This document shows, in pieces, positions 31,492 through 42,060 of a DNA stretch of 64,000 nucleotides; positions within the stretch are counted from its first letter, which is position 1, and every line of letters starts with the position of its first letter. The translations under genes were made by a program, and so were the position numbers. This stretch comes from Amaurobius ferox. Its lineage: Eukaryota; Arthropoda; Arachnida; Araneae; Amaurobiidae. The DNA lies in the NCBI GenBank assembly GCA_951213105.1, contig OX578137.1:74189104-74253103 (forward strand), written 5' to 3'. A model generated the notes under the pieces. It saw nothing but the letters and a program-made list of their open reading frames with translations. It did not search any database and was not told the origin of the DNA.

Positions 31492-31747
31492 GGGCGCGGT
31501 AGCCCAGTGGTTAGCACGCGGGAATTGAACTCGGTAGGCCCGAGTTCGATTACCGCCACTGCCAAAACTGCCACCGTGTTCACGCGGAGTACGTTTACGT
31601 TAAACATGTGGGTCCGTAAGTCCTTCCGAGAGGTTGGTGGTAGGGCAAGGAGGGTACGATCCCTGTGGATGCCTCCCCCACTGGGTTCTGGTCTAAATTA
31701 TGTGTCATTTTCTGGCCGTCCAAATAGCTAACGTACACCTTTCTGGT
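31492..31747 (+). mobile_element. tRNA-derived SINE with intact A and B boxes
   Basis: Head: GGGCGCGGTAGCCCAGTGG (A-box region from 31492) and GAGTTCGATTACC (B box, 31542-31554). Body: AACATGTGGGTCCGTAAGTC, GGTACGATCCCTGTGGATGC, CCACTGGGTTCTGGTCTAAA. Tail: GGCCGTCCAAATAGC, then CACCTTTCTGGTAGGTCG, where it departs from the family before GGACGGTC. This is the best reference head in the window. The B box is close to the Pol III consensus GGTTCGANTCC. Confidence 0.85.
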
Positions 31748-31749
31748 AG

Positions 31750-32130
31750 GTCGCGCTAGCGATTTTGCCACGGTCAGAAGTTTCAAGGGTAGCGAACAGG
31801 CTGGTCGCCGAAGGCGGCTAGTATTAATAAACATAGGTAAAAATCGTATTAAAAATACCTGTATATAAATGACAACATTTTCAGTATACTCGATGAAACG
31901 ACCATTGTCTTTTTTCTACATGCATCCATGTGTTTCAGCATTTGTGTTGTAATACTACATATCGATAAGTAACTTATACATATGAAAGTGGCTTTCGTTT
32001 CTGTTCTTACTGGATATGACTTAACGAAACTGTATCTTCAGAATGTGACATCATATGATAAACGTGCAACACTTTATTTGATTGACTGTCACGAAAAATT
32101 TTCCGAAAGGTTTATTATAGTGACTATGTT
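31750..32130. other. AT-rich stretch, no gene seen
   Basis: Unique-looking sequence leading into an (AT)n tract. The frame ending inside the microsatellite is not supported. Confidence 0.4.

Positions 32131-32132
<2 letters not shown>

Positions 32133-32208
<76 letters not shown>
32133..32208 (+). repeat. (AT)n microsatellite
   Basis: About 37 AT units. Confidence 0.97.
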
Positions 32209-32384
32209 TATTTAAAGAGAATGATAGGTAGAGCGAGATAGAAAGGTAATTTTGACTAATAAATGATGTAACGCCTTCCAATACAATAAGATATTTTTGA
32301 AGGAGCCTTCATCTGGAGCAAATACGTATTTGACGGATCTTATTTTGCACAGTCATGAGAGTTTTAGGGAAAATGGAAGAGACA

Positions 32385-33240
32385 TTTACAGAACCGAAAG
32401 TGGAAATCCTTACTGAATCCATAAACCCCTCCAGGAATTTTATGGAAAATCTCTATCAGCCTAATGACTAAGCTATATCTATAGTCATTCCTGACATATA
32501 GATGTTTCAAGGAAATTTTTGAAGCTGAAATGAAAAAACCGGAAAAAGAACTATTTAGTGATATCCATATCTCATTCAGAGTGTAACGTTAAATTCATAT
32601 CAGCCATCATGTAACTTCTATGTATAGATTACCTTGTGACATAGATGTTTCTAAAAGAAATTTGAACCGGAAATGGAAATCCTTAGTGAATCCTACTCAT
32701 TTTTAAATTTTAATACAGAATCCATATCAGACGTCATTTAAGCTACATATATAGAAGATATTAACATATAGTTTCAAGAAAATTTAAAATTCATTTTAAA
32801 TCGGAAAACGTATCTCCAGAACCGCAAGTGGAAATACTTAGTGAATCCCTTTAACCCTCCAGTATTTGAAATTAAATCCATAACACTCATTATCTAAGCT
32901 CTATCTATAGACAGTCTTACAAAATAGATGTTTCAAAGAAAGCTTATGCACCGGAAGTGAAAATTCTTAATGAGCAATCCTACCCCCTGCATAAATGGAT
33001 ACTGAATCCATATTAGTTATCATGTACGCACTATCTATGCATAATATTGGAAAATTAAGTGAACATTTTTGAACTGAAAATAGAAAAAGAGCTAGAAGAG
33101 GAAATTCTTACAAAACCATCCATTCTCTCCGCAATTTGATGCTGAATCCAAATCAGTCATTATCTAGGCTCTATAAGATCCAGAAAAATGGATGTTTTAA
33201 GGAAAACATTTTCATAAAGACAATATCATGGCAAAAAATT
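32385..33240 (-). repeat. Degenerate minisatellite, same unit as 5340, inverted
   Basis: Read on the plus strand, each unit of about 140-155 bp contains GAAATCCTTAGTGAATCC, a CCTCCAG…TTTGA stretch, TGAATCCATATCAG, CTATCTATAGA and a 'tagatgtttcaaggaaa' stretch. Roughly six units can be counted. The key phrase CTGAATCCATATCAG is the complement of CTGATATGGATTCAG at 5380, 5664 and elsewhere, which ties the two arrays to one family. Confidence 0.7.
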
Positions 33241-33760
33241 TTGCCACCGATAAAGGTTATTACAATGTTGCAAAGTTGAGATAACCATATAACTTCCCTA
33301 ATAGATTTTTACATTTTAATGTTTCACTCCATGGAAAATCCATCTTTTCCACATTTTTGCAACCGATAAATCTATTTTAGAATTAACACTGTCAAAAACC
33401 AGAGTAAAAACATATGTGTACAAGAAAAGTCCAATTAAAACAAATCACCATCTGGAGCAATTTCCTCTAGCGCATAATACTTCCCGTTTTTATCGCTACT
33501 ATAAACGAAACACTCCGTCTAAAACTCTTTCCATGTAACTATAAAAACTAATTAGAAGAAATCTTAAGAGTGTATAAACAATAAAAACCATTCTTTCCAC
33601 AAAATTTATATTCTTTTGCATTTCTAACATTTGCTGGAATAATATATCCGCCACCATTTTATTCTGTTGAAGGGGGTTTTATGGTATCCTTGTTGAAGGT
33701 ATGAAAGAAATGTCTTATAAATCTTCGTAATGCGGTGTTAAATGGTATATATATTATTTA
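33240..33760. other. AT-rich stretch sharing words with 35640-35900
   Basis: GAATTAACACTGTCAAAAACC, GGAGCAATTTCCTCTAGCGC, AATACTTCCCGTTTTTATCG and ACTAATTAGAAGAAATC are repeated in diverged form at 35675-35870 (AGAATTAGCACTGTCGTAAA, GGGGCAATTTCCTTTAGTGC, AATACTTACCCTTTTTATC). This is a further dispersed repeat of about 250 bp, in the same orientation both times. Confidence 0.6.
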
Positions 33761-33762
33761 AA

Positions 33763-34543
33763 AAAATCTGATGCGCGCAGCACATGATTTTCTTATATAA
33801 TGCTATGAATTTACTACTTTTACAGTAAAAAAATAGGTTATTCTTATAGTAGATACTTATATTCTTTCCAAGATATTGAATTTTCATCAATTATCGTCAT
33901 TTCATTGATTTAGCGTCATTTTTATCCATTTGGCGAGATTTTCGTTAATTTGGCAACATTTCAAAAAGTCGCCAAGTTGGCGACATTTCGCGAAATTCAT
34001 CGACCAAACTTATGGCATGATATTACATAGAGAAAAGTAAACATGTTTTTCAACAGTTACTATTTGTTTTTAATTTATGGGATTTTTTAATACATATATT
34101 TAAAAAATGGGCAATATCTCGAGAACGGTTTAAGCTAGCATTCTAAGGTTTATGTCAATCGTTTTCTAAGTAAAAATTACATAAGAAATGTCTATTTGCG
34201 TAACTTTATTAAAGGTTTTGATTTCTTAATAATTTTTTCAAAATTTCACTCGAAAATTTAGGGGAGTTCTGAACATTCGATTGTATTTAAAAACAATAAA
34301 CTTACAGTGTTCATGGATTGTAATTTTTGTACATATTTCATTCGAATCGCTCCATTCGTACGCGAGATATCGTCTCCACAGACTCACTAACACACACACA
34401 CACAGACATCACTCCAAAAATGTTCGATTCGTGATCAGGGATGTTTGAAACGTGCTCTCCCGTCGAAAACTCGAATTCGAATTTTCGATCACGTCACAAT
34501 ACTTTCCTTACGTATACATTATTGTATATGAGGAATGTAAAAA
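33763..34543 (-). mobile_element. Family 1 dispersed repeat, minus strand
   Basis: The left edge is the complement of the 3' end (AAAAAAATCTGATG…CACATGATTTTCTTATATAA), though its hairpin is damaged. Then come the TTGGCGA array (33900-34010), the TTCTCGAGATATT complement and the 'ctcgaaaattta' block, a short (CA)n at 34390-34405, and the 5' palindrome remnant at 34495-34543. Compared with the copies at 9489 and 53967 the sequence between the array and the conserved middle is shortened. Confidence 0.65.
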
Positions 34544-34632
34544 TATATTAACTATATCTTTTAAATTTATTTTTAATAGAACGTAAAAATGTGGTAACTC
34601 TAGAAAAAGGGTTATATAATATGCGGCTCCAT

Positions 34633-35612
34633 TTTATCTATCTTATAAATAAAATTGAAAATATATCTGTTAGCCTCATCATCACGGTAAAACGGTTGTA
34701 TCCAATTTCCTGAAACTTAGATAGGCTTGGTAGGGCCCAATGTAAAATGTAGGTGTCCCCCTGTCTTCCTGTCTTCATGTCCATCTAATTATTTTCTTTC
34801 TTTTAACGTGGACTGATTGTTATATGAATCCTCGTACAAATAGAACTCAATCGATATTGTTATCTCCAAATTAACGCGACTTTATTGAGCCTCTCTCCAA
34901 TGAATGCAATTCTCAATCAATGAACAAACTTATGTTTCCAACTCTAAAATTATGCAAACTTTGCACATTAGCGAAATCTATATATATAAAATTGAAAATC
35001 TGTCTGTCTTGTTGTCCCGTCATCTGAACGGCTGAACTGAATTTGATAAAATTTTGTGGGTAGCCTTGAAATAGCCTCTCATAAATTTAACCCAAGTTTC
35101 GAGTATCTAAGATTAGGGGTTGTCGAGATATTGATGAGAAACGAACCTTTTTCCTAGGAGTTCTACTCACTAACGCCTAGTATACACTCCACGTATATAT
35201 AACTCCTACACTCATAATATAATACCTAACTAAAAAAATAGAATAAAATCTTTTTAATTCATACAGTTAGATGCCCCAAAACTAAAACCACTTAATGTGC
35301 GATCAACTATATCTTCCTCGAGGCGAAAAATCTGCCACCTGGTTTCAAATTATCGTCTATCATCTGCAACGGCAATGAATAGATTTAATTCGACAAAATA
35401 GCGCAAAATGGTGATTTTAGATGTTAAAAATTTGCAACTTTTATATGTAGAACAACATATATGTAGAATATTTACAATTATACTTAATATAATTATGTTT
35501 GCAACATATATGTAGAATATTTCACCGCTGCCCAAAGCATCGATTTTCCGCTACAGACGACGACGACAAACAGACAAAAGCAAACAACTTCCTTTATTAT
35601 GTAAGATTTCAA
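34633..35612 (+). mobile_element. Dispersed repeat with TATATATAAAATTGAAAAT start, two 5' ends
   Basis: CTTATAAATAAAATTGAAAA at 34643 and TATATATAAAATTGAAAATC at 34980 both lead into a CTGT-rich phrase and a 'ggttgtatccaatttcctgaaa' or 'gctgaactgaatttgataaaat' block, so two copies or a duplicated 5' end are present. Near the right edge, GCCCAAAGCATCGATTTTCC and ACAGACGACGACGACAAACA precede TTATTATGTAAGATTT. A related right-end fragment is at 51490-51600 (CCAAAGATTCGATTTTCCCC). Rolling-circle (Helitron-like) origin is possible but unproven. Confidence 0.45.
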
Positions 35613-35639
35613 CATACCACTTAAAGTCATATTATCTTT

Positions 35640-36256
35640 TATTACCTCATTTTAGCAACAAATGAATCTTCTTCAGAATTAGCACTGTCGTAAAAGAGAA
35701 CAGAATTTTCTCAGTTCCCAAGGAGTCTAATTTAAATGAATCGCTGGCTGGGGCAATTTCCTTTAGTGCACAATACTTACCCTTTTTATCACTACCATAT
35801 ACGAAGTACACTGTGTAATGCATTTTTCCGTGCAACAATAAAAACTCATTAGAAGAAATCTCAAGTGTAACACGCAGAATTTTTTTTCACACAAAATTTA
35901 TGTTCCTTGGCATTTCTAACAATAACTTAAATGTCATATTCACAATAATTTTATTACGAAGAACTATGTTTTATTTAAGCCTGTTCGACAAGCAAATAAA
36001 AATTACGTCGTATACATTTAGGATATGATACGTTATGATACAGATTTAGTATTGAAAAATATTATATATCCTTTTCATTAAGTTTTAAACATAAAATAAT
36101 AATTTGAAATGAGAAAAGGTCTTTATTAGTAACAACATAAGCAGTTGGTTAAACGTACCAACCGGTTTCTTAGGTACAAAGCATCCTCCTTCTTTGAGAT
36201 AAAAAAATGATAGCAACTAAACTACCAAGAAGGCATCATTAAGCTTCTTTTAAAAA
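35640..36256. other. Second copy of the 33400-type repeat, then AT-rich sequence
   Basis: See 33240-33760 for the shared words at 35675-35870. The rest (35900-36256) is AT-rich without recognised features. Confidence 0.45.
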
Positions 36257-37110
36257 ATGGTTACTTTGATACTGCATTCAACAATTCGTGAATTTTAATG
36301 AAATTCTTACACTAATACTAGCAAATTCTTCTATTTCAGATAATTTTTATGTGAAACATCTTAGGACGCGCAGTAGACTAAATATTTAGAGAAATCTGAC
36401 TGAGATGAAACGGAAGTGGTAGCATGTAACGGAAGTGACAGTATGTGACGGAAGTGACATCATATTGTTACGAATACGTAACAGAAAACAATTGTAATAT
36501 CTTGGTCACTTGATTTTCACTACAAAATCTGTGACCTTGAAATCGCATTTAGCAAAATATCGCCAACTTAGACTTGATGAGTTCTAGAAATGTCTTTAAT
36601 TTTGTTGATTGGTTAATAATCCCACGAGTCACGTACTTTTGAACATTCAAAAGTACAAAGCAAAAAAGAGCAGTTGGAAAAGTGTTACTTTGATACTGCA
36701 TTCAACAATTCGAGAATTTTAATGAAATTCTTACACTAATACTAACAAATTCTTCCAATTCAGATAATTTTTATGTGAAACATCTTAGGACGCGGAGTAG
36801 ACTACATATTTAGAGAAATCTGACTGAGATGAAACGGAAGTGGTAGCATGTAATGAAAGTGACAGTATGTGACGGAAGTGACATCATATTGTTACGAATA
36901 CGTTACAGAAAACAATTGTAATATCTTGGTCACTTGACTTTCACTACAAAATCTGTGGCCTTGGAACCGAATTTGGCAAAATATCGCCAACTTAGACTTT
37001 TGATGAGTTATAGAAACGTCTCCAATTTTGTTGATTGGTTAATAATCCCACGAGTCACGTACTTTTGAACATTCCCTAAAGAGCATATAAGCTCATCATC
37101 GTTCAGTTAT
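36257..37110 (+). repeat. Tandem duplication, 424-bp period
   Basis: TTACTTTGATACTGCATTCA starts at 36261 and again at 36685. The copies stay nearly identical through CATCTTAGGACGCG, the GGAAGTGACA repeats, CATATTGTTACGAATACG and CCCACGAGTCACGTACTTTT, and part at the word after GAACATTC. The unit spans the edge of an LTR-like block (TTGTTACGAATACG). Confidence 0.92.
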
Positions 37111-37150
37111 GTTATTGGCTTGATATGAGTAAAAGTATCTGCCGACCTCA
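36478..37150 (+). mobile_element. LTR-like 5' part, duplicated
   Basis: TGTTACGAATACG(T)… begins at 36475 and 36892. The preceding sequence (CGGAAGTGACATCATAT) is the complement of what follows the TAACA end at 11550. In the second copy the block continues past the duplication to GAGCATATAAGCTCATCATC (TATA-like, about 37082) and GTTCAGTTATGTTATTGG. This mirrors the promoter and R arrangement at 11298-11360. No internal retrotransposon coding sequence follows. Confidence 0.4.
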
Positions 37151-37326
37151 GTACAGAATCTAATATGTATTTTATTATCTGATTTCATATATCTTTTAAG
37201 CTGTCTTATAAAACAAATCTTGTTGAAAAGTGAAAAAAACATTAAATTTTAGATTAAAACTATCGAAGCATTCCCCTAGATAGCTTGTACCACCGTCATA
37301 CACAACCCATGAACCTTATTCTATTT

Positions 37327-38120
37327 GAAACAAGAAAGATCAATCATGCATAAGCATTGATTATGAAACACTTTCCAACTGAAATGTAATTTCATTTAAA
37401 AATTTCTAAAATGTGATTCATTCAGTGGTAATATCTTTTACATTATCACAGTACTACAGTAATTTATTATACTTAAATATTTAAAACTGTATCGAAATAT
37501 AAATCATCTGATTCTTTATGCAAAATCAATGAATATTTCATTCATATAACTTGTATTCCAGACTCCAGAGCTAAATAATTTTGTGTGAAAAAAATTCAGC
37601 AATTCTTATGTAATTCATCTTACAATCGCTTGAGATATTTGCATTCTGCATATGTTAAAATTAGGCTTCCTTGAAGAAATAATAAAAGTTTAGGGATCAT
37701 TTAAAATCACAACTATTGTAACTGCATAGGCACGGAATTTAGATACACAGATAATATATATGTGTATGTGTATGTACTCAAAGTATTGGGATCGTGCCGA
37801 AGATCGGAACTCGAATTTTCAAAGGATCTACACGTTTTGGGACTTCTAGAACACGAAAAAACTAGTTTTAGGAAGACGTCTGTGTGTGTAAGGGTGTATC
37901 TGTGTATGTTTCTGTGTGTCTGTGTGGATATTACATCCACTCTAATTGAAAAACTAATGGACCGAATTTCATACAATTTGGTAGGTATGTTTTTTGTGGG
38001 AAATCCTGATGTTCATTAGATTATAGTACGATTCGTAATAAAAGAATCTGCCTTCTTTGCGAAATGACCGCAGAAATTGCCTTTATCCACTCTAGCTAAA
38101 AACTAATGAACCAAATTTAA
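37327..38120 (+). repeat. Segmental duplication, copy 1 (about 0.8 kb)
   Basis: The copy from AACAAGAAAGATCAATCATG to CTAGCTAAAAACTAATGAACC is repeated at 38821-39625 (offset 1,494, then 1,505 bp after an 11-bp ACACAGATAAT duplication in copy 2). Identity is very high, so the event is recent. The copy includes the first 340 bp of a family 2 element. Confidence 0.93.
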
Positions 38121-38608
38121 CAAAATTTGGTGTATAATATTTCAATAACCTACAAGTGATTTATATACCAAATTTAACAAAATTTTGTATATAAATCATT
38201 TGTAGGTTATTCTACTACGATTCGGGAAAAAGGAACGGGCTATTTTTGCGAAATGGCCAGCAAAAATCGTTATATATAAAAATAAAAGACTACGTGTGCT
38301 CAATTATATCAATTAAATTCCTATTTTATATGTGATTTTTGACAACAAAAAGAATAAGACTAACCCTATTACTCTAGGACTAGCCGTTCTTGAGATATTC
38401 TAGTTTTTTCGCGTTTTCGCTACGCCACCTTTGACAATAAGTCCAGCTATCCTATGAGAACCAAATTTAAGTTTAACGTGTAAATTCAATGTCATTTAAA
38501 ATACTTATGTTGTGCAGATAAACTCAAATTATCATTGAATAAATAAAGAGAACGAATATGAGTCTGCAGAGAAAGACATGTGCTGTCCACATCAGAATTT
38601 TTAACAAT
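37783..38608 (+). mobile_element. Family 2 dispersed repeat with complete 3' end
   Basis: It lacks the outermost 5' palindrome but begins with AAAGTATTGGGATCGTGCCG, then has a TG-rich tract (37880-37925), AATTGAAAAACTAATGGACC, TAGGACTAGCCGTTCTTGAG and the 3' end AGAGAAAGACATGTG, CTGT, CCACATCAGAATTTTT. An 85-codon frame across the 5' part appears in both duplicated copies and reflects the repeat. Confidence 0.65.
38143..38213. repeat. Inverted repeat of about 25-bp arms
   Basis: AATAACCTACAAGTGATTTA and its complement TAAATCATTTGTAGGTTATT lie about 22 bp apart, centred near 38178. The flanks also repeat CCAAATTTAACAAAATTT. This hairpin is present only in the first duplicated family 2 copy. 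Confidence 0.85.
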
Positions 38609-38609
38609 A

Positions 38610-38820
38610 TTACAACAATGATTTATAGAAGTGAACGGGGATTATTTTCAGGCCATTTCGAAAAAAAATGTATGATCTATATTTAAAGATCCATCAAATT
38701 TTTGTCGAATAAAATGTTCAACAAATTTAAGCTGTGTACCAAATTTTAACTCTCTAGGACGTAGGAAAGTGCATTTAAAATGCCATCAATTAAATTTATC
38801 ATGAAGAGTTATATAAAATT
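38610..38820. other. AT-rich spacer between the duplicated copies
   Basis: Unique-looking; no features recognised. Confidence 0.4.
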
Positions 38821-39625
38821 TAAACAAGAAAGATCAATCATGCATAAGCATTGATTATGAAACACTTTCCAACTGAAATGTAATTTCATTTAAAAATTTC
38901 TAAAATGTGATTCATTCAGTGGTAATATCTTTTACATTATCACAGTACTACAGTAATTTATTATACTTAAATATTTAAAACTGTATCGAAATATAAATCA
39001 TCTGATTCTTTATTCAAAATCAATGAATATTTCATTCATATAACTTGTATTCCAGACTCCAGAGCTAAATAATTTTGTGTGAAAAAAATTCAGCAATTCT
39101 TATGTAATTCATCTTACAATCGCTTGAGATATTTGCATTCTGCATATGTTAAAATTAGGCTTCCTTAAAGAAATAATAAAAGTTTAGGGATCATTTAAAA
39201 TCACAACTATTGTAATTGCATAGGCACGGAATTTAGATACACAGATAATACACAGATAATATATATGTGTATGTGTATGTACTCAAAGTATTGGAATCGT
39301 GCCGAAGATCGGAACTCGAATTTTCAAAGGATCTACACGTTTTGGGACTTCTAGAACACGAAAAAACTACTTTTAGGAAGACGTCTGTGTGTGTAAGGGT
39401 GTATCTGTGTATGTTTCTGTGTGTCTGTGTGGATATTACATCCACTCTAATTGAAAAACTAATGGACCGAATTTCATACAATTTGGTAGGTATGTTTTTT
39501 GTGGGAAATCCTGATGTTCATTAGATTATAGTACGATTCGTAATAAAAGAATCTGCCTTCTTTGCGAAATGGCCGCAGAAATTGCCTTTATCCACTCTAG
39601 CTAAAAACTAATGAACCAAATTTAA
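38821..39625 (+). repeat. Segmental duplication, copy 2
   Basis: Second copy of 37327-38120, ending at CTAGCTAAAAACTAATGAACC and then diverging into family 3. It contains the family 2 fragment at 39288-39623 with the same TG-rich tract. Confidence 0.93.
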
Positions 39626-39789
39626 AAACATGAAAAATTGTTATCTACCAAATTTATTTTAAAATATGAAGCCACTCCCATATGCAAAACGTTTAAACAA
39701 ATGGAGAGATATTTATTATATAATATATCTCTCTTTTCTTTCTGGAAGATATCCCAAAGTCAGAATTTAATTGAATTTGTTTTTTTCCC

Positions 39790-40105
39790 TATATTAAATA
39801 ATTTTTTTAATTAAAAAACTACTTAACATATTTTACTGAATTTTTTTTTATATATTCTATGGGATAATGTGAATATTTCCTAAAAATTTCGAAGCAATTC
39901 GTGAATTTTAAATTTACTTAAAAAATGTTTGAAAAATTAGGTCCCATAGGGTTGAATGTATTTCATTTTTTCAACCCGGGTTCAATAAAAAACTAATTGG
40001 GTGATATTATTTATTTATATTCCCATAGGTCCCATAGACCGTCTGAACAACATACTAAAATTTCATTTTGATAAACTCATTTTTACGGCAGTTATCGTGC
40101 TAACG

Positions 40106-40151
<46 letters not shown>

Positions 40152-40197
40152 ATGAACAAAGTCATAAACACTTTTCAACTTTGTTGTAAAGTGTTAA
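39790..40197 (+). mobile_element. Family 3 dispersed repeat with GACA tract and 3' hairpin
   Basis: AAAAACTACTTAACATATTT, ATTCTATGGGATAATGTGAA, TTAGGTCCCATAGGGTTGAA, TTTCAACCCGGGTTCAATAA and CATAGACCGTCTGAACAACA precede (GACA)n at 40106-40150. It ends with AACACTTTTCAAC, TTT and GTTGTAAAGTGTT, a stem of about 13 bp with a 3-nt loop. The same element lies inverted at 41462-42060. The 5' part alone lies at 19936. Confidence 0.75.
40106..40150 (+). repeat. (GACA)n microsatellite
   Basis: About eleven GACA units within family 3. Confidence 0.95.
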
Positions 40198-40663
40198 TAA
40201 AAAGAGAAAAATGTGATATTTCACATTATCTACGAATAAAAGTGTTACTCACGGATTTTTTACTCTAAAACATAGGAACTTGTGTAAAAGAATATTTTAG
40301 TAAGATTATCCAATCAACGACAATTATTTTGAAATTTGTAATAAAAATTTGACCTTATAGTACCATTGGTATTTAATAAATACATGAGTTATCCACTCAA
40401 CCTGTGAAAAGACACGCCAGAAAGACTAGATGCCACAATGTAAACAATTTCAAAATAAATTCATCTACGTTGCACAGCGATTTTGTATTATATTTTATCT
40501 CTATATATAGAACATATTTATTTATCAAGAAGTATAACTGGCAATTAAAACTTTTAAACCAAGAATTAACTGAAATACTAAAATTTATAATATTGTACAC
40601 TAATCCAACTATTATGATAATGTCATACATTTGTACTCAACTAGGGCTGTGAGGTTATGTACT

Positions 40664-40702
<39 letters not shown>

Positions 40703-40800
40703 TTTGGTACTAATATTGGTTAGCATTAGGGCAATAGTGTTTTTTGTATGCTTTTAACAGCTTTCCTGATAATCTTCATATTTATATTTTATTCATCTCT
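40198..40800. other. AT-rich stretch with (GA)n
   Basis: (GA)n of about 15 units at 40669-40699. Overlapping frames of about 80 codons on both strands at 40397-40652 are mirror images of each other and unsupported. Confidence 0.5.
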
Positions 40801-40819
40801 TAGTGCTTTTAAGATATCC

Positions 40820-41040
40820 GCAATTGGTCCAGCCTGATGGAACCGAAATGGTTTTGCGTGAATAACATCTTTCGCTACTCAGTATTAACCCAACCACGTT
40901 GACAAATTGTCGCGACTAAATCGGTTGTTTACATAAAACACACATGGCCAGTTCTATGTGCTTGGGAATCAAACTCACTATATTTTAATGCACAATAAGA
41001 GTATTCGATAGCAAGCGCTACGTATTTATATACCGTACTA
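40820..41040 (-). mobile_element. Candidate second SINE family (tRNA-like head)
   Basis: On the minus strand GTAGCGCTTGCTATCGAATA and, about 40 nt later, GAGTTTGATTCCC (B-box-like) look like a tRNA-derived head. They are followed by a body ending in CGCAAAACCATTTCGGTTCC, ATCAGGCTGGACC. The end portion recurs at 55537-55605 (CGTCCAGTCTGATGGAGCC, AAATAGTTTTGCGTAAATAA) beside a poly(A) run. Boundaries and target duplication were not found. Confidence 0.35.
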
Positions 41041-41159
41041 ACGTATTAACACACCCAGGAACTCGGTTGCGATGTAATACGTAAGTGCTCATCTTTCTTT
41101 GTGGATGACTTGTTTTTATAGATATTTTCGAAATATTAAAATATCGAAATTATATCCAT

Positions 41160-41400
41160 TATATTTTAAAAAATAAGAACTGAATCCGAAATTCAATTAC
41201 ATATCCTTGTAAGGATTTCAAAGATCTAAAAATTACTGCTTCTAGTTTATAGCCCGAACTTTTCGTTTTCGAGATACAGGCATTACAAGCTTGAAAAGCG
41301 GAAAATATCAAGTGAAAGTGCGCAAAATGAGGCAAAAAACTCGTTTGGACAAAACTATAGTTTTTTCGAAAAAACCTTTTCAAAATATTAAATTATGGAA
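41160..41400 (-). repeat. Diverged dispersed repeat related to 56100-56260
   Basis: CAATTACATATCCTTGTAAG, CTTCTAGTTTATAGC and TTTTCGAGATACAGGCATTAC parallel CAATTATATACACTTGCAAT, 'ttgtttattgttcatcgtta' and TTTTGAGATATAAACATTGC near 56140-56230. Another diverged copy may start near 55670 (ACTGCTTATAGCTAGTAG). Orientation is nominal; there is no coding evidence. Confidence 0.4.
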
Positions 41401-41461
41401 ATGATTTTCATATTATTTTTTTAAACCCTATATCTGACAAAACAAATAAAAACTGTTTCCA

Positions 41462-42060
41462 TTTTTAACACTTTACAACAAAGTTGAAAAGTGTTTATGA
41501 CTTTGTCTGACTGTCTGTCTGTCTGACTGTCTGTCCGTTAGCAAGATAACTGCCGTAAAAATGACGTAATCAAAATGAAATTTTAGTATGTTGTTCAGAC
41601 GGTCTGTAGAACCTATGGGAATATAAATGAATAATATCACCCAATTAGTTTTGGATTGAACCCGGGTCGAAAAAATGAAATACATTGAGCCCTATGGGAC
41701 CTAATTTTTCAAACATTTTTTAAGCGGATTTAAAATTCACAAATTGCTTCGAAAATTTTAGGTAATATTCAAATTGTTCCATAAAATATATAAAAAAAAT
41801 TCAGCGAAATATATTCAGTAGTTTTTTAAATAAAAATTAAAATAATAATTACACCTCCTATATGAAACGATCACGTGACCATGATATGAAACGATCACAT
41901 GACCCACTTCAAAATGATATATGGCATCCATCTTGTTTCAAAATCGTGATTTTTTAAAGTTCTTTTTAATTCATATTGAGTGTTGTATCCGTCCTAAAAC
42001 TACTTTATTTTTGCTCAAATTCTGTGCATCTACATACTGAAACAACGCAATGACAATATA
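41462..42060 (-). mobile_element. Family 3 dispersed repeat, minus strand, longest copy
   Basis: It begins on the plus strand with AACACTTTACAAC, AAA, GTTGAAAAGTGTT (the 3' hairpin), then a degenerate (TCTG)n, TTGTTCAGACGGTCTGTAGA and CCGGGTCGAAAAAATGAAAT. It then covers the region matching 20265-19936 in reverse, to TACATACTGAAACAACGCA. It shows that the fragments at 19936 and 39790 belong to one element of about 600 bp. Confidence 0.75.

Noticed and set aside
37762..38019. 85-codon frame present twice (also 39267-39524)
   Set aside because: Two nearly identical copies look like conservation, but they result from a recent DNA duplication of a family 2 repeat.
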